Shown here piece by piece: positions 25,177 to 34,276 of a stretch of 64,000 nucleotides of DNA. The stretch is from assembly GCF_003666685.1 (NCBI RefSeq), contig NZ_RCIZ01000001.1:558001-622000 (forward strand), in the 5' to 3' direction. Origin of the DNA: Mesorhizobium sp. YM1C-6-2. GTDB lineage: Bacteria > Pseudomonadota > Alphaproteobacteria > Rhizobiales > Rhizobiaceae. The position numbers were made by a program, and so were the translations under genes. Below the pieces are notes generated by a model. The model worked only from the letters and a program-made list of their open reading frames with translations. It ran no database searches and had not been told where the DNA came from. Within the stretch, counting starts at the first letter, position 1; every line of letters starts with the position of its first letter.

Positions 25177-27873
25177 ATGAAGGACGACGACCGCAAGGAC
25201 GCAGGCAGACCTTCCCCGGACGCGCTTCTGGAGAGCGCGAATCGCGAGGGCCGGGGTCGGCTGAAGATCTTTCTCGGCGCCGCTCCCGGCGTCGGCAAGA
25301 CCTACGAAATGCTGATGTCGGGCAGGGCGCGCAGGACCGACGGCGTCGATGTCGTGATCGGCGTCGTCGAGACGCACCGACGCCGGGAGACAGAGGCCCT
25401 GCTCGACGGTTTCGAGGTCATTCCGCGCGCCAGGATTCCCTACAAGGGCCAGGCGCTCGAGGAGATGGACCTCGACGCCATCCTCGCCCGCAGGCCGGCG
25501 CTGGTGCTGGTCGACGAGCTGGCGCACACCAATGCGGCGGGAAGCCGCCACCCCAAGCGCTATCTCGACGTGCAGGAACTCCTCGACCGGGGGATCGATG
25601 TCTACACCACCCTCAACATCCAGCATGTCGAGAGCCTCAACGACATCGTCGCGCAGATCACGCGCGTCCGGGTGCGCGAGACCGTGCCGGATTCCATCAT
25701 CGACCGCGCCGACGACATCGAGATCATCGACCTCACGCCGGAAGATCTGATCAAGCGCCTCCACGAAGGCAAGGTCTATCTCCCGACAACCGCGGCGCGC
25801 GCCATCGAGAACTACTTCTCGCCCGGCAACCTGACCGCGCTCAGGGAACTCGCGCTTCGTCGCACCGCCCAGCGCGTCGACGACCAGCTCCTGCGCCACA
25901 TGCAGTCCCACGCCATTCCCGGTCCGTGGGCAGCCGGAGACCGCGTTCTCGTATGTATCGACGAGCAGGCGCACGGCCCCTCGCTCGTCCGCTACGCCAA
26001 GCGCCAGGCGGACCGGCTTCGTGCGCCCTGGGCGGCGCTCTATGTCGAAGCGCCGCGCGCCACCAATCTCTCCGAGGCCGAGAGGGACCGGCTGGCCGCC
26101 ACGCTTCGCCTCGCCGAGCAGCTCGGCGGCGACGCGGTCACCCTGCCCGGACAGGATATTTCGCGCGAGATCCTGCGCTATGCGGCTGCCAACAACTTCA
26201 GCCATCTCGTCATCGGCAGGTCCGACAAACCGCGATGGCGCGAGTTTCTGGAGGGCTCGATCACCCACGAGCTGATCAGATATGCCGGCGACATCAGCGT
26301 CAATGTGATTTCCGGAAAGGAGCGCGACGCCGCGCCTGCGCGCGGCTTGAGCATAGTCGAACCGAGCGGCTTTCGTTTTCAGCCCTACGCATTCGCGACC
26401 CTCTATGTCGGCGTGGCGGTCGTCTTCGGCACGCTGTTGTCCCGCGTACTCGACGTGCGCAACATCGCGCTCGTCTTTCTCATGGCCGTGCTGATGTCGG
26501 CGGTTACGGCCGGCCTGTGGCCCGCATTGTTCACGTCGGTCGTCGGCGCGCTCGCATTCAACTTCTTCTTCCTGCAGCCGCTCTACACGCTCGACATCAG
26601 CGATCCAGAGAGCGTGATCGCCTTCGGCTTTTTCCTCGGCGTGGCGGTCATCGCCAGCAACCTGACGGCCCGTGTCCAGCGCCAGGCCGCCGCGTCGCGC
26701 CAGCGCGCTCGCATGACGGAAGACCTCTATCTCTTCTCGAAGAAGCTAGCCGGCACCGGTACGCTGGACGACGTGCTGTGGGCCACCGCGCACCAGATCG
26801 CGGCCATGCTCAAGGTCCGCGTGGTGATCCTGCTGCCGGAGGGAGAGACGATCGCGGTCAAGGCCGGCTATCCCCCTGACGACACGCTTGTCGACGCCGA
26901 CATCGCGGCGGCGCGATGGGCCTGGGAGCACGACCGCCCTGCCGGCCGTGGCGCCGATACGCTGCCGGGCGCCAGGCGGCTCTACCTGCCGCTGCGCACC
27001 GGCCGCACCGCAATCGGCGTGATCGGGCTGGACAATGACAGGCAAGGCCCGCTGCTGACGCCGGAACAGCAGCGCCTTTTCGACGCCCTCGCGGACCAGG
27101 CCGCCGTGGCCATCGAGCGTATCCAGCTCGTCGCCGACGTCGACAGCGCAAGGCTTGCCGCCGAGGCGGACAAGCTGCGCTCGGCCCTGCTGACTTCGAT
27201 CTCGCACGACCTCAAGACGCCGCTGGCGGCGATCATGGGGGCGGGGGGAGCGCTCAAGGAATATTCCGGCGCCCTGTCGGAGGCTGACCGCAGCGAGCTC
27301 CTGGCGACGGTCGTCGAGGAATCGGAACGCCTGAACCGCTTCATCGCCAACCTGCTCGACATGACGCGTATCGAGAGCGGGGCCACCGAACCGAACCTCG
27401 CTTTCCAGTATCTGGGCGACGTCGTCGGAAGCGCGCTCAGGCGCGCTCAGAAGATCATGGCGAGGCACAGGACGGAGATCGATATCCCGGCCGATCTGCC
27501 AATGCTGAAGCTCGATCCGGTCCTGTTCGAGCAGGTCCTGTTCAACCTGCTCGATAATGCGGCGAAATACGCTCCAGCCGGCTCGACCGTCCGAATACGC
27601 GCGCGGAAAGAGGAGGGTTCCGTCATGCTCCAGCTCATCGACGAGGGACCAGGCATCCCTACGGGCGACCTCGAACGCATCTTCGACAGCTTCTACCGGG
27701 TCCGCAAGGCGGACCATGTGCGCGCCGGAACAGGCCTGGGCCTCACCATCTGTCGCGGCTTCGTCGAAGCCATGGGCGGCACGATCGTCGCGGGCAACCG
27801 GACGGACGGATCCGGGGCGGTGTTCACCATACGCATGCCCGTGCCGGCGGAAACGCCAACTCTGGACATCTGA
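25177..27873 (+). CDS. kdpD: Osmosensitive K+ channel histidine kinase KdpD
   Basis: Sensor kinase of 898 aa controlling kdp expression. In order it has the KdpD N-terminal domain with Walker A (APGVGKTYEML, near residue 38) and LVDELAHTN, a universal-stress-protein-like domain (about 250-370), four close membrane spans (about 400-500), a GAF-like domain, and the kinase core. The core holds H-box SISHDLKTPLAA (His near 677), NLLDNAAKYAP and GTGLGLTIC. The ATG at 25177 follows a 61-base gap after kdpC; a TTG further upstream is less likely. It is one base from kdpE. Confidence 0.97.
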   Translation: MKDDDRKDAGRPSPDALLESANREGRGRLKIFLGAAPGVGKTYEMLMSGRARRTDGVDVVIGVVETHRRRETEALLDGFEVIPRARIPYKGQALEEMDLDAILARRPALVLVDELAHTNAAGSRHPKRYLDVQELLDRGIDVYTTLNIQHVESLNDIVAQITRVRVRETVPDSIIDRADDIEIIDLTPEDLIKRLHEGKVYLPTTAARAIENYFSPGNLTALRELALRRTAQRVDDQLLRHMQSHAIPGPWAAGDRVLVCIDEQAHGPSLVRYAKRQADRLRAPWAALYVEAPRATNLSEAERDRLAATLRLAEQLGGDAVTLPGQDISREILRYAAANNFSHLVIGRSDKPRWREFLEGSITHELIRYAGDISVNVISGKERDAAPARGLSIVEPSGFRFQPYAFATLYVGVAVVFGTLLSRVLDVRNIALVFLMAVLMSAVTAGLWPALFTSVVGALAFNFFFLQPLYTLDISDPESVIAFGFFLGVAVIASNLTARVQRQAAASRQRARMTEDLYLFSKKLAGTGTLDDVLWATAHQIAAMLKVRVVILLPEGETIAVKAGYPPDDTLVDADIAAARWAWEHDRPAGRGADTLPGARRLYLPLRTGRTAIGVIGLDNDRQGPLLTPEQQRLFDALADQAAVAIERIQLVADVDSARLAAEADKLRSALLTSISHDLKTPLAAIMGAGGALKEYSGALSEADRSELLATVVEESERLNRFIANLLDMTRIESGATEPNLAFQYLGDVVGSALRRAQKIMARHRTEIDIPADLPMLKLDPVLFEQVLFNLLDNAAKYAPAGSTVRIRARKEEGSVMLQLIDEGPGIPTGDLERIFDSFYRVRKADHVRAGTGLGLTICRGFVEAMGGTIVAGNRTDGSGAVFTIRMPVPAETPTLDI

Positions 27874-27874
27874 C

Positions 27875-28579
27875 ATGACCAATTCGAGCGTGAAGATACT
27901 GATCGTCGACGACGAGCCACCGATCCGCAAGCTGCTGCGCGTCGGCCTGACGACGGAGGGATACAGCGTCGTCGAAACGGGAAACGCCCGCGATGCAGTC
28001 GACCGCATCAGGGACGAGCGCCCCGACCTCGTGCTGCTGGACCTCGGCCTGCCGGATATGCCGGGCCACGACCTCCTGGAGAAATGGCGTGGCGAACTTC
28101 TCGAGCAGCCGATCATCATCCTTTCCAGCCGCACCGACGAGGCGGGCATAGTCAGGGCGCTGGAACTGGGGGCCGACGACTATGTGACCAAGCCGTTCGG
28201 GATGAAGGAGCTGGTCGCCCGCATCCGCGTCGCCTTGCGGCACAAGCTCCAGCAGCAGGGGGAACGGCCGGTGTTCCAGACGGGCGACCTCTCGGTCGAC
28301 CTGGTCAAGCGCATCGTCAGGGTCGCTGGCAAGGAGGTGAAGCTGTCACCCAGGGAATACGACATCTTGCGCATCCTGGTGCAGCACGCGGGTAAGGTCA
28401 TCACCCACCAGCATCTGCTGAAGCAGGTCTGGGGAAGTTCGGCCGACGTCCAGTACCTGCGCGTCTATGTCCGGCAGCTTCGCCAGAAGATCGAGCGCAG
28501 TCCGGACGATCCGCAATACATTACGACCGAGACCGGGGTCGGCTACCGGCTGCGGGAAGCCGACCTGGAAAACCAGTAG
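27875..28579 (+). CDS. kdpE: Response regulator KdpE
   Basis: OmpR-type response regulator of 234 aa. The receiver domain has acidic Asp12/Asp13, the phosphoacceptor Asp56 in LVLLDLGLPD, and Lys in YVTKPFG. The C-terminal winged helix contains LSPREYDILRILVQHAGKVITH (read in parts) and ends GVGYRL. It activates kdpFABC when phosphorylated by KdpD. It follows the kdpD stop by one base, so the pair is co-translated. Confidence 0.96.
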   Translation: MTNSSVKILIVDDEPPIRKLLRVGLTTEGYSVVETGNARDAVDRIRDERPDLVLLDLGLPDMPGHDLLEKWRGELLEQPIIILSSRTDEAGIVRALELGADDYVTKPFGMKELVARIRVALRHKLQQQGERPVFQTGDLSVDLVKRIVRVAGKEVKLSPREYDILRILVQHAGKVITHQHLLKQVWGSSADVQYLRVYVRQLRQKIERSPDDPQYITTETGVGYRLREADLENQ

Positions 28580-28595
28580 TTGAAGTGAGCATGCA

Positions 28596-29045
28596 ATGAA
28601 ACTTTCCGATGTCCTCGCCCCGGAGAATGTCGTCCTCGACCTGAACGCCTCCTCGAAGGGCAGCCTCCTGCGCACGCTCTCCGCCATCGCCGCAAGGCAG
28701 CTCGGCATCGGCGAGGCTGCGATATTTTCGGCGCTCGACAACCGGGAGAAGCTTGGATCGACGGGCATAGGGGAGGGGATTGCTATCCCTCACGCAGCCA
28801 TTCCGGATATGAAAAAGCCGTTCGCCTTATTCGTTAGACTGTCGAAGCCGATCGACTTCGAGGCGATCGACGAGAGCCCCGTCGACATAATCGCCGTTCT
28901 GCTCGTTCCCGTCGAGAAATCCTCGACGAAGCTGAACCTGCTGGCCGGCCTGGCGAGGATATTGCGTTCGGAAAAGATAAAACGAATCCGGTCTCTCGCC
29001 GCTGCGAGCGACGTCCATGAGACGATCACGGAGGCAGAGGCTTAG
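28596..29045 (+). CDS. ptsN: PTS IIA-like nitrogen-regulatory protein, PtsN type
   Basis: EIIA-Ntr of 149 aa. It has the phosphorylatable His66 in GEGIAIPHAAIPD and the fold-wide pattern seen in FALFVRLSKPIDFEAIDESPVDI (read in parts). EIIA-Ntr proteins link phosphate flux through PtsP/NPr to potassium transport, and unphosphorylated PtsN binds and stimulates KdpD in E. coli. The gene begins 16 bases after kdpE on the same strand, so it looks part of the kdp regulatory unit rather than next to rpoN. This may be a dedicated paralogue. Confidence 0.92.
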   Translation: MKLSDVLAPENVVLDLNASSKGSLLRTLSAIAARQLGIGEAAIFSALDNREKLGSTGIGEGIAIPHAAIPDMKKPFALFVRLSKPIDFEAIDESPVDIIAVLLVPVEKSSTKLNLLAGLARILRSEKIKRIRSLAAASDVHETITEAEA

Positions 29046-29128
29046 GCAACGGCCGCTCATGTTCGCCGGCACGTTGCATCCTGGCCCGTCGAAAGTACAT
29101 TGACGGGGATTGGCCGGATCACTGCCCC

Positions 29129-30016
29129 GTGGACATTCGCAACATTCCTTCGCCCGACGCTGCCGAGCGGCCGTTCATCAAGATGCACGGCCTGCGCAAC
29201 CATTTCGTCATCTTCGACAGGCGCTCCGACCGCCGCGCCTTCCGGAAAGACGACATAATCAGGATCTGCGACGTCCAGGTCGGAGTCGGTGGCGAGCAAC
29301 TGCTCACCATCGAGCCGCCGTCGCCGGCAGCGGCCGCCCGCGGCGCCAAGGCGGGGATGCGCATCTTCAACATAGACGGCCGCGAGGTTTCGGCTTGCGG
29401 CAACGCCACCCGCTGCGTCGCCCATCTGTTGTTTGAGGAGGGCGGCGATGGCGAGCTTCTACTGGAGACGCGTGCGGGGCTGCTGAAATGCCGCCGTTCG
29501 GGCCCGATGCAGGTCAGCGTGGAGCTCGGGCCCATCGGCTGGAACTGGCGCGATTTCCCGCTCTCGCACGAGGTCGACATGTTCGACCTGCCCGTCCGCA
29601 ACGGCCCGCTCGATCACGGCATCGGCCTCTGGATCGGCAATCCGCACGCCGTCTTCTTCGTCGACAGTCTTGCGGGGATCGACCTTGCCCGCGACGCCGC
29701 TCCGATCCACGACGACCCGCTGTTTCCGGAAGGCATCAATGTCGGCGTGGCTCAGCTGATGGACGACAGGACGATCCGGCTGGCGGTATGGGAGCGCCCG
29801 GGCATCGCCACCCAGGCCTGCGGAACCGGGGCGTGCGTGGCCGCCTTCGCGGCGCGCCAGCGGGGTCTCAGCGACAGCGACCGCTTCACCGTGCATCTCC
29901 CGGCCGGTCCGCTGACGATCGATATCCGGGGCGACATGGCCGTCATGTCCGGTCCGGTCGCCTATTGCTGCAAGGGTGTGGTCGCGGCCGAGGCCGTCGA
30001 CGATTTCGAGCAGTAG
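29129..30016 (+). CDS. dapF: DapF-like epimerase, divergent diaminopimelate epimerase
   Basis: Protein of 295 aa with the DapF double-domain pattern. The first catalytic Cys is in VSACGNATRCVA and the second in QACGTGACVAAF, with WER preceding the latter and IGNPHAVFFVD. Canonical DapF interconverts LL- and meso-diaminopimelate for lysine and peptidoglycan. Some usually constant positions differ: GLGNDF reads GLRNHF, the GxDQL motif reads GGEQL, and PER-N reads PEGIN. It may therefore be a paralogue with another substrate. The GTG at 29129 has a weak ribosome site; the ATG at 29183 (MHGLRNHF) is an alternative. Confidence 0.75.
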   Translation: MDIRNIPSPDAAERPFIKMHGLRNHFVIFDRRSDRRAFRKDDIIRICDVQVGVGGEQLLTIEPPSPAAAARGAKAGMRIFNIDGREVSACGNATRCVAHLLFEEGGDGELLLETRAGLLKCRRSGPMQVSVELGPIGWNWRDFPLSHEVDMFDLPVRNGPLDHGIGLWIGNPHAVFFVDSLAGIDLARDAAPIHDDPLFPEGINVGVAQLMDDRTIRLAVWERPGIATQACGTGACVAAFAARQRGLSDSDRFTVHLPAGPLTIDIRGDMAVMSGPVAYCCKGVVAAEAVDDFEQ

Positions 30017-30044
30017 CCGGCCGGGTTGTGCCGGAGTCTGAACC

Positions 30045-31232
30045 TTATGCTATGCGCGATCCGTTCTCGTCCAGCAGCACGCAGTCGGCGGGACCGAAGC
30101 CGACGTCGATCGCCTCACCCTCGCGCGCGATCTTGCCGCTGATCGGCGTGTTGGCACGGATCGTCGTCCTGCCGCCGATGTCGACTTCGTAGATCGCGCT
30201 GGAGCCGAGATAGGAGGTCGAGACCACCCGGCCCGCGAGCCGGTTGGACGTCGCCGCGGGACCGACCGCCAGCTTCTGCGGGCGCACCACGACCGTGACG
30301 GCGGCGCCCGGCGCAAGGGCTCTGGGAGAGGCGACTGTGACCGTCTGCCCGGCTGCGAGCGACACCGTCGCGGTCTGCTGATCGGCGGCGCTCACGGTTC
30401 CGGCAAGCATGTTGGCCTTGCCGAGGAAATCGGCGACGAACGCGGTGGCGGGCGTCTCGTAGACCTCCTCGGGCGTGCCGATCTGTTCCACGGCGCCGGC
30501 GTTCATGACGACGATCCGGTCCGACATCGACAGGGCCTCTTCCTGGTCGTGCGTCACGAAAATGGCGGTGATGCCGGTCTCTTTCTGGATCTTCTTGATC
30601 TCGACGCGCATCTCCTCGCGCATGTTGGCGTCGAGCGCCGAAAGCGGCTCGTCGAGGAGCAGCACTTCCGGCTCGAAGACGATGGCACGTGCCAGCGCGA
30701 TGCGCTGCTGCTGGCCGCCCGACAGTTGCGACGGCAATTTCTTCTCGCTGCCCGGCAGCCGCACCATTTCGAGGGCCTGCCGCACCTTGCGCTGGATATC
30801 GGCCTTCGGCACGTTGCGGTATTTCAGCCCGAAGGCGACGTTGTCGAAGACGTTCTTGTGCGGAAACAGCGCATAGCTCTGGAACACCAGGCCGATGTTG
30901 CGCTTGTAGATCGGGACATCGTCGACCCGCCTTCCGCCGATCGAGATCTGGCCGCCCGAGATGTCCACAAGCCCGGCAATGGAGCGCAGGATGGTGGTCT
31001 TGCCGCAGCCGGACGGGCCCAGCAGGGTGACGAAGCTGCCGCGCCGGATGGCCAGCGAGAAATCGCGCACCGCGACGAACTTCCCGTAGGCGATGTCGAT
31101 GTCTCGGAACTCGACCGCCGGAGTGCCGCCCTCGGCGCCCGGGCGGGCAGCAGCAGAACCGGCGACGGCCTGGGAAGCCCCGGCCGGCGACGGCCGGGGC
31201 TTTGAGGTCTGATCCGTCAGCTTGTCAGGCAC
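30045..31232 (-). CDS. potA: Polyamine-type ABC importer ATPase (PotA-like)
   Basis: ATP-binding subunit of 395 aa. The nucleotide-binding domain shows Walker A GPSGCGKTT, signature LSGGQQQR, Walker B LLLDEPLSALD and an H-loop VTHDQEEAL. A C-terminal TOBE domain follows (about 290-380). About 50 residues of low-complexity Ala/Pro-rich sequence precede the domain. A GTG at 31232 is chosen, overlapping the end of the solute-binding protein gene by 8 bases; the frame is open to 31301. It is the last gene of a four-gene operon and is convergent with the dapF-like gene. Confidence 0.88.
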   Translation of the reverse strand: MPDKLTDQTSKPRPSPAGASQAVAGSAAARPGAEGGTPAVEFRDIDIAYGKFVAVRDFSLAIRRGSFVTLLGPSGCGKTTILRSIAGLVDISGGQISIGGRRVDDVPIYKRNIGLVFQSYALFPHKNVFDNVAFGLKYRNVPKADIQRKVRQALEMVRLPGSEKKLPSQLSGGQQQRIALARAIVFEPEVLLLDEPLSALDANMREEMRVEIKKIQKETGITAIFVTHDQEEALSMSDRIVVMNAGAVEQIGTPEEVYETPATAFVADFLGKANMLAGTVSAADQQTATVSLAAGQTVTVASPRALAPGAAVTVVVRPQKLAVGPAATSNRLAGRVVSTSYLGSSAIYEVDIGGRTTIRANTPISGKIAREGEAIDVGFGPADCVLLDENGSRIA

Positions 31233-32370
31233 CCTTGGAAATCCTGTCCCACTGCTTGGTCCAGGCATCCTCGTTGTCCGCCCAGTAGACCGGATCGGCA
31301 AAGGTCAGCGACTTCATCGCGCCGGTCGGATCGAAGGCCGGCAGGGCCTTGATCTTGTCGGTGAGCTCGACCTTGGTCGGATCGAGGGACGGCGGATAGT
31401 TCTGGCCTTCCGCCACCGCGATCGACGTGTCGGTCTCGAGCATGAAGTTGATCAGCTCCTCGCATTCGGCCATCGGCGAACCCTTGAGGATCAGCATGTC
31501 CTCCATCCAGGCATAGGAGCCGGTCGGATCGAGATAGCCGATCGGGTGGCCCTGCTGCTGCAGCGCCGCGATGCGGCCGGACCAGCCATCCGTGACCACG
31601 ATCTCGCCCTTGGACAGAAGATCCATCAGCTCCGCGCCGGAGCTCCAGAACTTCTTCGCCAGGTCGCGCGTTTCGCGCACCTTGGCCCAGATCGCTTCCA
31701 TGTCCTTGATGTTGTTGGGGTCCTGTCCGGTATCCAGCGCCGCGTACCAGACGCGGGTCGTCATGTCGGCATAGCCGCCGATCTTGCCGGCATATTTCTT
31801 GTCGGAGAGCAGGGCTGCGCCCTTCTCCTTGGCCTCCTCGGGCGAGATCACCGTCGTGTTGTAGGCGAGGCCCGTCGTTCCGTAGTCGTAGGGCACTGCC
31901 GAGAGCTTCGGCGTCAGCTTGCGGAAGGGTTCGATCATCGGCTGCAGCACATTCGCAAGGTTCGGAATGTTTGCCTCGTTGATCTCCGAGTTCACGCCCG
32001 CGTTGACATATTTGATGTAGTAGTTGACGCCCGACGAGTGGACGATCTGGAAGTCTCCCGGCTTCGACGTCTTGATTTTGGTGATGATCTCGTTCTCGTC
32101 GCCGAACGTGCCCTGCACCACGCCGACCCCGGTCTTGGCCGTGTAGGGCTGGAAGGCGTATTTGTCGATCGCCTCCTGCACCACGCCGCCCCATCCGTCG
32201 AAGCGGACTTCCTTGGCAGCCGCGAGCGCGCGGCCCATCCACGGCGTCGACAGGCCTGCGGAAGCCGCGGCTGCGGCCGTCAGCGTCAGGAAGGTGCGGC
32301 GGCTGAGATCGCCGTTCGTATACCGGTCGTGCAGTCTTTCGAGCCGTTTCGTAGTTGACAGCTTCATCAT
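31225..32370 (-). CDS. Polyamine-type ABC importer solute-binding protein (PotD-like)
   Basis: Periplasmic solute-binding protein of 381 aa with a twin-arginine type export signal (LSRRTFLTLTAAAAASA, about residues 23-40). The mature protein begins near KEVRFDGWGG and contains DENEIITKIKT, VPYDYGTTGLAYN and TDGWSGRIAAL, typical of the spermidine/putrescine-binding cluster. The ATG at 32370 overlaps the upstream permease stop (ATGA). The ligand could be a polyamine or another small organic cation; sequence alone does not decide. Confidence 0.88.
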   Translation of the reverse strand: MMKLSTTKRLERLHDRYTNGDLSRRTFLTLTAAAAASAGLSTPWMGRALAAAKEVRFDGWGGVVQEAIDKYAFQPYTAKTGVGVVQGTFGDENEIITKIKTSKPGDFQIVHSSGVNYYIKYVNAGVNSEINEANIPNLANVLQPMIEPFRKLTPKLSAVPYDYGTTGLAYNTTVISPEEAKEKGAALLSDKKYAGKIGGYADMTTRVWYAALDTGQDPNNIKDMEAIWAKVRETRDLAKKFWSSGAELMDLLSKGEIVVTDGWSGRIAALQQQGHPIGYLDPTGSYAWMEDMLILKGSPMAECEELINFMLETDTSIAVAEGQNYPPSLDPTKVELTDKIKALPAFDPTGAMKSLTFADPVYWADNEDAWTKQWDRISKGA

Positions 32371-33209
32371 GTCTTCTCCTCTGGGTTGCCGCGTCTTCTC
32401 AATCTGGTGAGGCCCTGCAGCAGGAGCCCGCCGATCAGCGGAATGCCGACGGTCACCAGGATCATCACCGTGCCGAGCGCGTTGATCTCCGGACTGATCG
32501 AGATCTTCAGCATCGACAGGATCTGGGTGGGCATCGTCTCGACGCCGGCCGGCCGCCAGAACAGGCTGGCCGAGGTGTTGTCGAACGAAATGGTGAATGC
32601 GAGGAGTGCGCCTGCGACCACCGCCGGGACCAGCAGCGGAAGCGTGATTTCCCGGAACGACGCCAGCCGCGAGGCCCCGAGCGAAAGTGCCGCCTCCTCG
32701 TAGACGCGCCGGATGCCGACCATCCGGGCCTGGGCTATGAGCACGACATAAGGCACGGCGAGCAGGATGTGGCCCAGCACCAGGAGCAGCGACGTCCTCG
32801 GCTGGTCGACCGCCTTGATCGCCACCAGAAGGCCGACGCCGAGGATGGTTTCGGGAACCAGCGCGGGCAGGATAACCAGAGTGTTCAGCATCTGCTTGCC
32901 GCGGAACTCGAAGCGGATCAGCGTGTAGGCGGTGACCACGCCCACCGCCGTCGTGATCACGGCGGTGACCAGCGCGATCCACATCGACGTTCGGAACGCC
33001 GCCAGGACCTGCTCGTTGCCGAGCAGCTTGCCGTACCATTGCAGGCTGAAGCCGGTCATCGGAAAGCCGCCGAACATCGACGCGTTGAACGACAACACGA
33101 CCGTGGCGATGATCGGCGCGAACAGGAAGATGTAGACGCAGAGCGTGACGAAGCCGGTCAGCCGCCAGGCCCATCTCCCCTCTCGGTTCCCGCGTGCCGC
33201 AGCGCTCAT
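32367..33209 (-). CDS. potC: Polyamine-type ABC importer permease (PotC-like)
   Basis: Inner-membrane permease of 280 aa with six predicted spans. The coupling EAA loop is YEEAALSLGASRLASFREITLPLL (read in parts), which contacts the ATPase. The first span is LTGFVTLCVYIFLFAPIIATVV. Both ends overlap neighbours by four bases (ATGA), so the operon is tightly coupled. Confidence 0.9.
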   Translation of the reverse strand: MSAAARGNREGRWAWRLTGFVTLCVYIFLFAPIIATVVLSFNASMFGGFPMTGFSLQWYGKLLGNEQVLAAFRTSMWIALVTAVITTAVGVVTAYTLIRFEFRGKQMLNTLVILPALVPETILGVGLLVAIKAVDQPRTSLLLVLGHILLAVPYVVLIAQARMVGIRRVYEEAALSLGASRLASFREITLPLLVPAVVAGALLAFTISFDNTSASLFWRPAGVETMPTQILSMLKISISPEINALGTVMILVTVGIPLIGGLLLQGLTRLRRRGNPEEKT

Positions 33210-34084
33210 CCGCCCAGTCCTTTGACGATCTGGGACATGCCCATGTAGCGGGTGTACAGGGCGGCGAAGCAGCCGAGCACGACGAAGAGCACGATCGACA
33301 GCGTGGCGCCCATCGGCCAGTTCAACTGCCCCATGATGGTGTCGTAGATCAGGTTTCCGAACAGCGCGTCACGGCCGGAGCCGAGCAGTTGCGGCGTCAC
33401 GTAGCTGCCGGCCGCCAGCACGAAGCAGAGCAGCAGGCCCGCGGCGAGACCCGGCAGCGAAAGCGGCAGCGTGACCTCGCGGAATGCCTGCGCGCTGGTG
33501 CAGCCCATCGAGCGGGCGGCGGCGATCAGCGTCCGGTCGATGCCCTCGAGGCTGACATAGACGTTGAGGATCATGTAGGGCAGCAGGAAGTGCAGCAGCC
33601 CCATGATCACGGCGCCTTCCGTGTAGAGCATCTGCATCGGCTGGTCGATCAGTCCGAGCTTGAGCAACGTGACGTTTATCAGCCCCTGCTCGCCCAATAT
33701 GTGGATCCACGAGAAGGTGCGGATGGTGAAGCTGATCCAGAACGGCACGATGAGCAGCAGCAGGAGCAGCCACTTGTGCTTGAACGTCGTCGCCCAGATG
33801 AAATAGGCGGGAAAATAGCCGAGCACGCCGCAGATGAGCGCCGTCACCGCGCCGACCCGCAGCGTCTTGATGAGGAAGCCGTGATAATAGGCGTCGGTCA
33901 GGAACTCGTGCCAGTTCGCCAGCGTCAGCGCGCTCGTCTCGACACCCGCGGTGACGAAGGTGAAGAAGGTGTAGACCGCCATCACGGCGATCGGCAGCAG
34001 CAGGAAAAAGATCAGGAGCAGCAGTACGGGCGCTACCAGAATCCACGCCAGCCGTGGATCGTACAGGGTCCATCCTCTTGTCAT
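33206..34084 (-). CDS. potB: Polyamine-type ABC importer permease (PotB-like)
   Basis: Inner-membrane permease of 292 aa, the first gene of the polyamine-type operon. Six spans are visible, starting LAWILVAPVLLLLIFFLLLP, with an EAA loop near AARSMGCTSAQAFREVTLPL. The ATG at 34084 is chosen; a GTG two codons earlier (34090) is also possible, and neither has a strong ribosome site. About 190 bases separate it from the ATPase gene upstream. Confidence 0.88.
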   Translation of the reverse strand: MTRGWTLYDPRLAWILVAPVLLLLIFFLLLPIAVMAVYTFFTFVTAGVETSALTLANWHEFLTDAYYHGFLIKTLRVGAVTALICGVLGYFPAYFIWATTFKHKWLLLLLLIVPFWISFTIRTFSWIHILGEQGLINVTLLKLGLIDQPMQMLYTEGAVIMGLLHFLLPYMILNVYVSLEGIDRTLIAAARSMGCTSAQAFREVTLPLSLPGLAAGLLLCFVLAAGSYVTPQLLGSGRDALFGNLIYDTIMGQLNWPMGATLSIVLFVVLGCFAALYTRYMGMSQIVKGLGG

Positions 34085-34276
34085 ACGCACTCGATGCCCG
34101 AGGCGCCTTTGCGGCGCTTTTGTTCCCGCGATCCAGATTGGGTGATTAAGGCGGTGATGTCTACAGGTGACGTGCAGAATTCCGTTGGACGGAGGCTATC
34201 GCTACATCCCATCGGGGGAACAGAAGGGGAAGCCGGCTGCGAAGCGCGCACTTCCGGCATGTCGTCGTCCTCAAGC

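Noticed and set aside
31225-33174. A 649-codon frame extending the PotD-like protein through the upstream permease
   Set aside because: The twin-arginine signal peptide begins at the ATG at 32370, which overlaps the permease stop; the upstream part is a permease shadow.
34100-34120. A 5-bp GCGCC/GGCGC hairpin followed by TTTT on the plus strand
   Set aside because: It points away from any plus-strand gene end, and the stem is too short to call a terminator.
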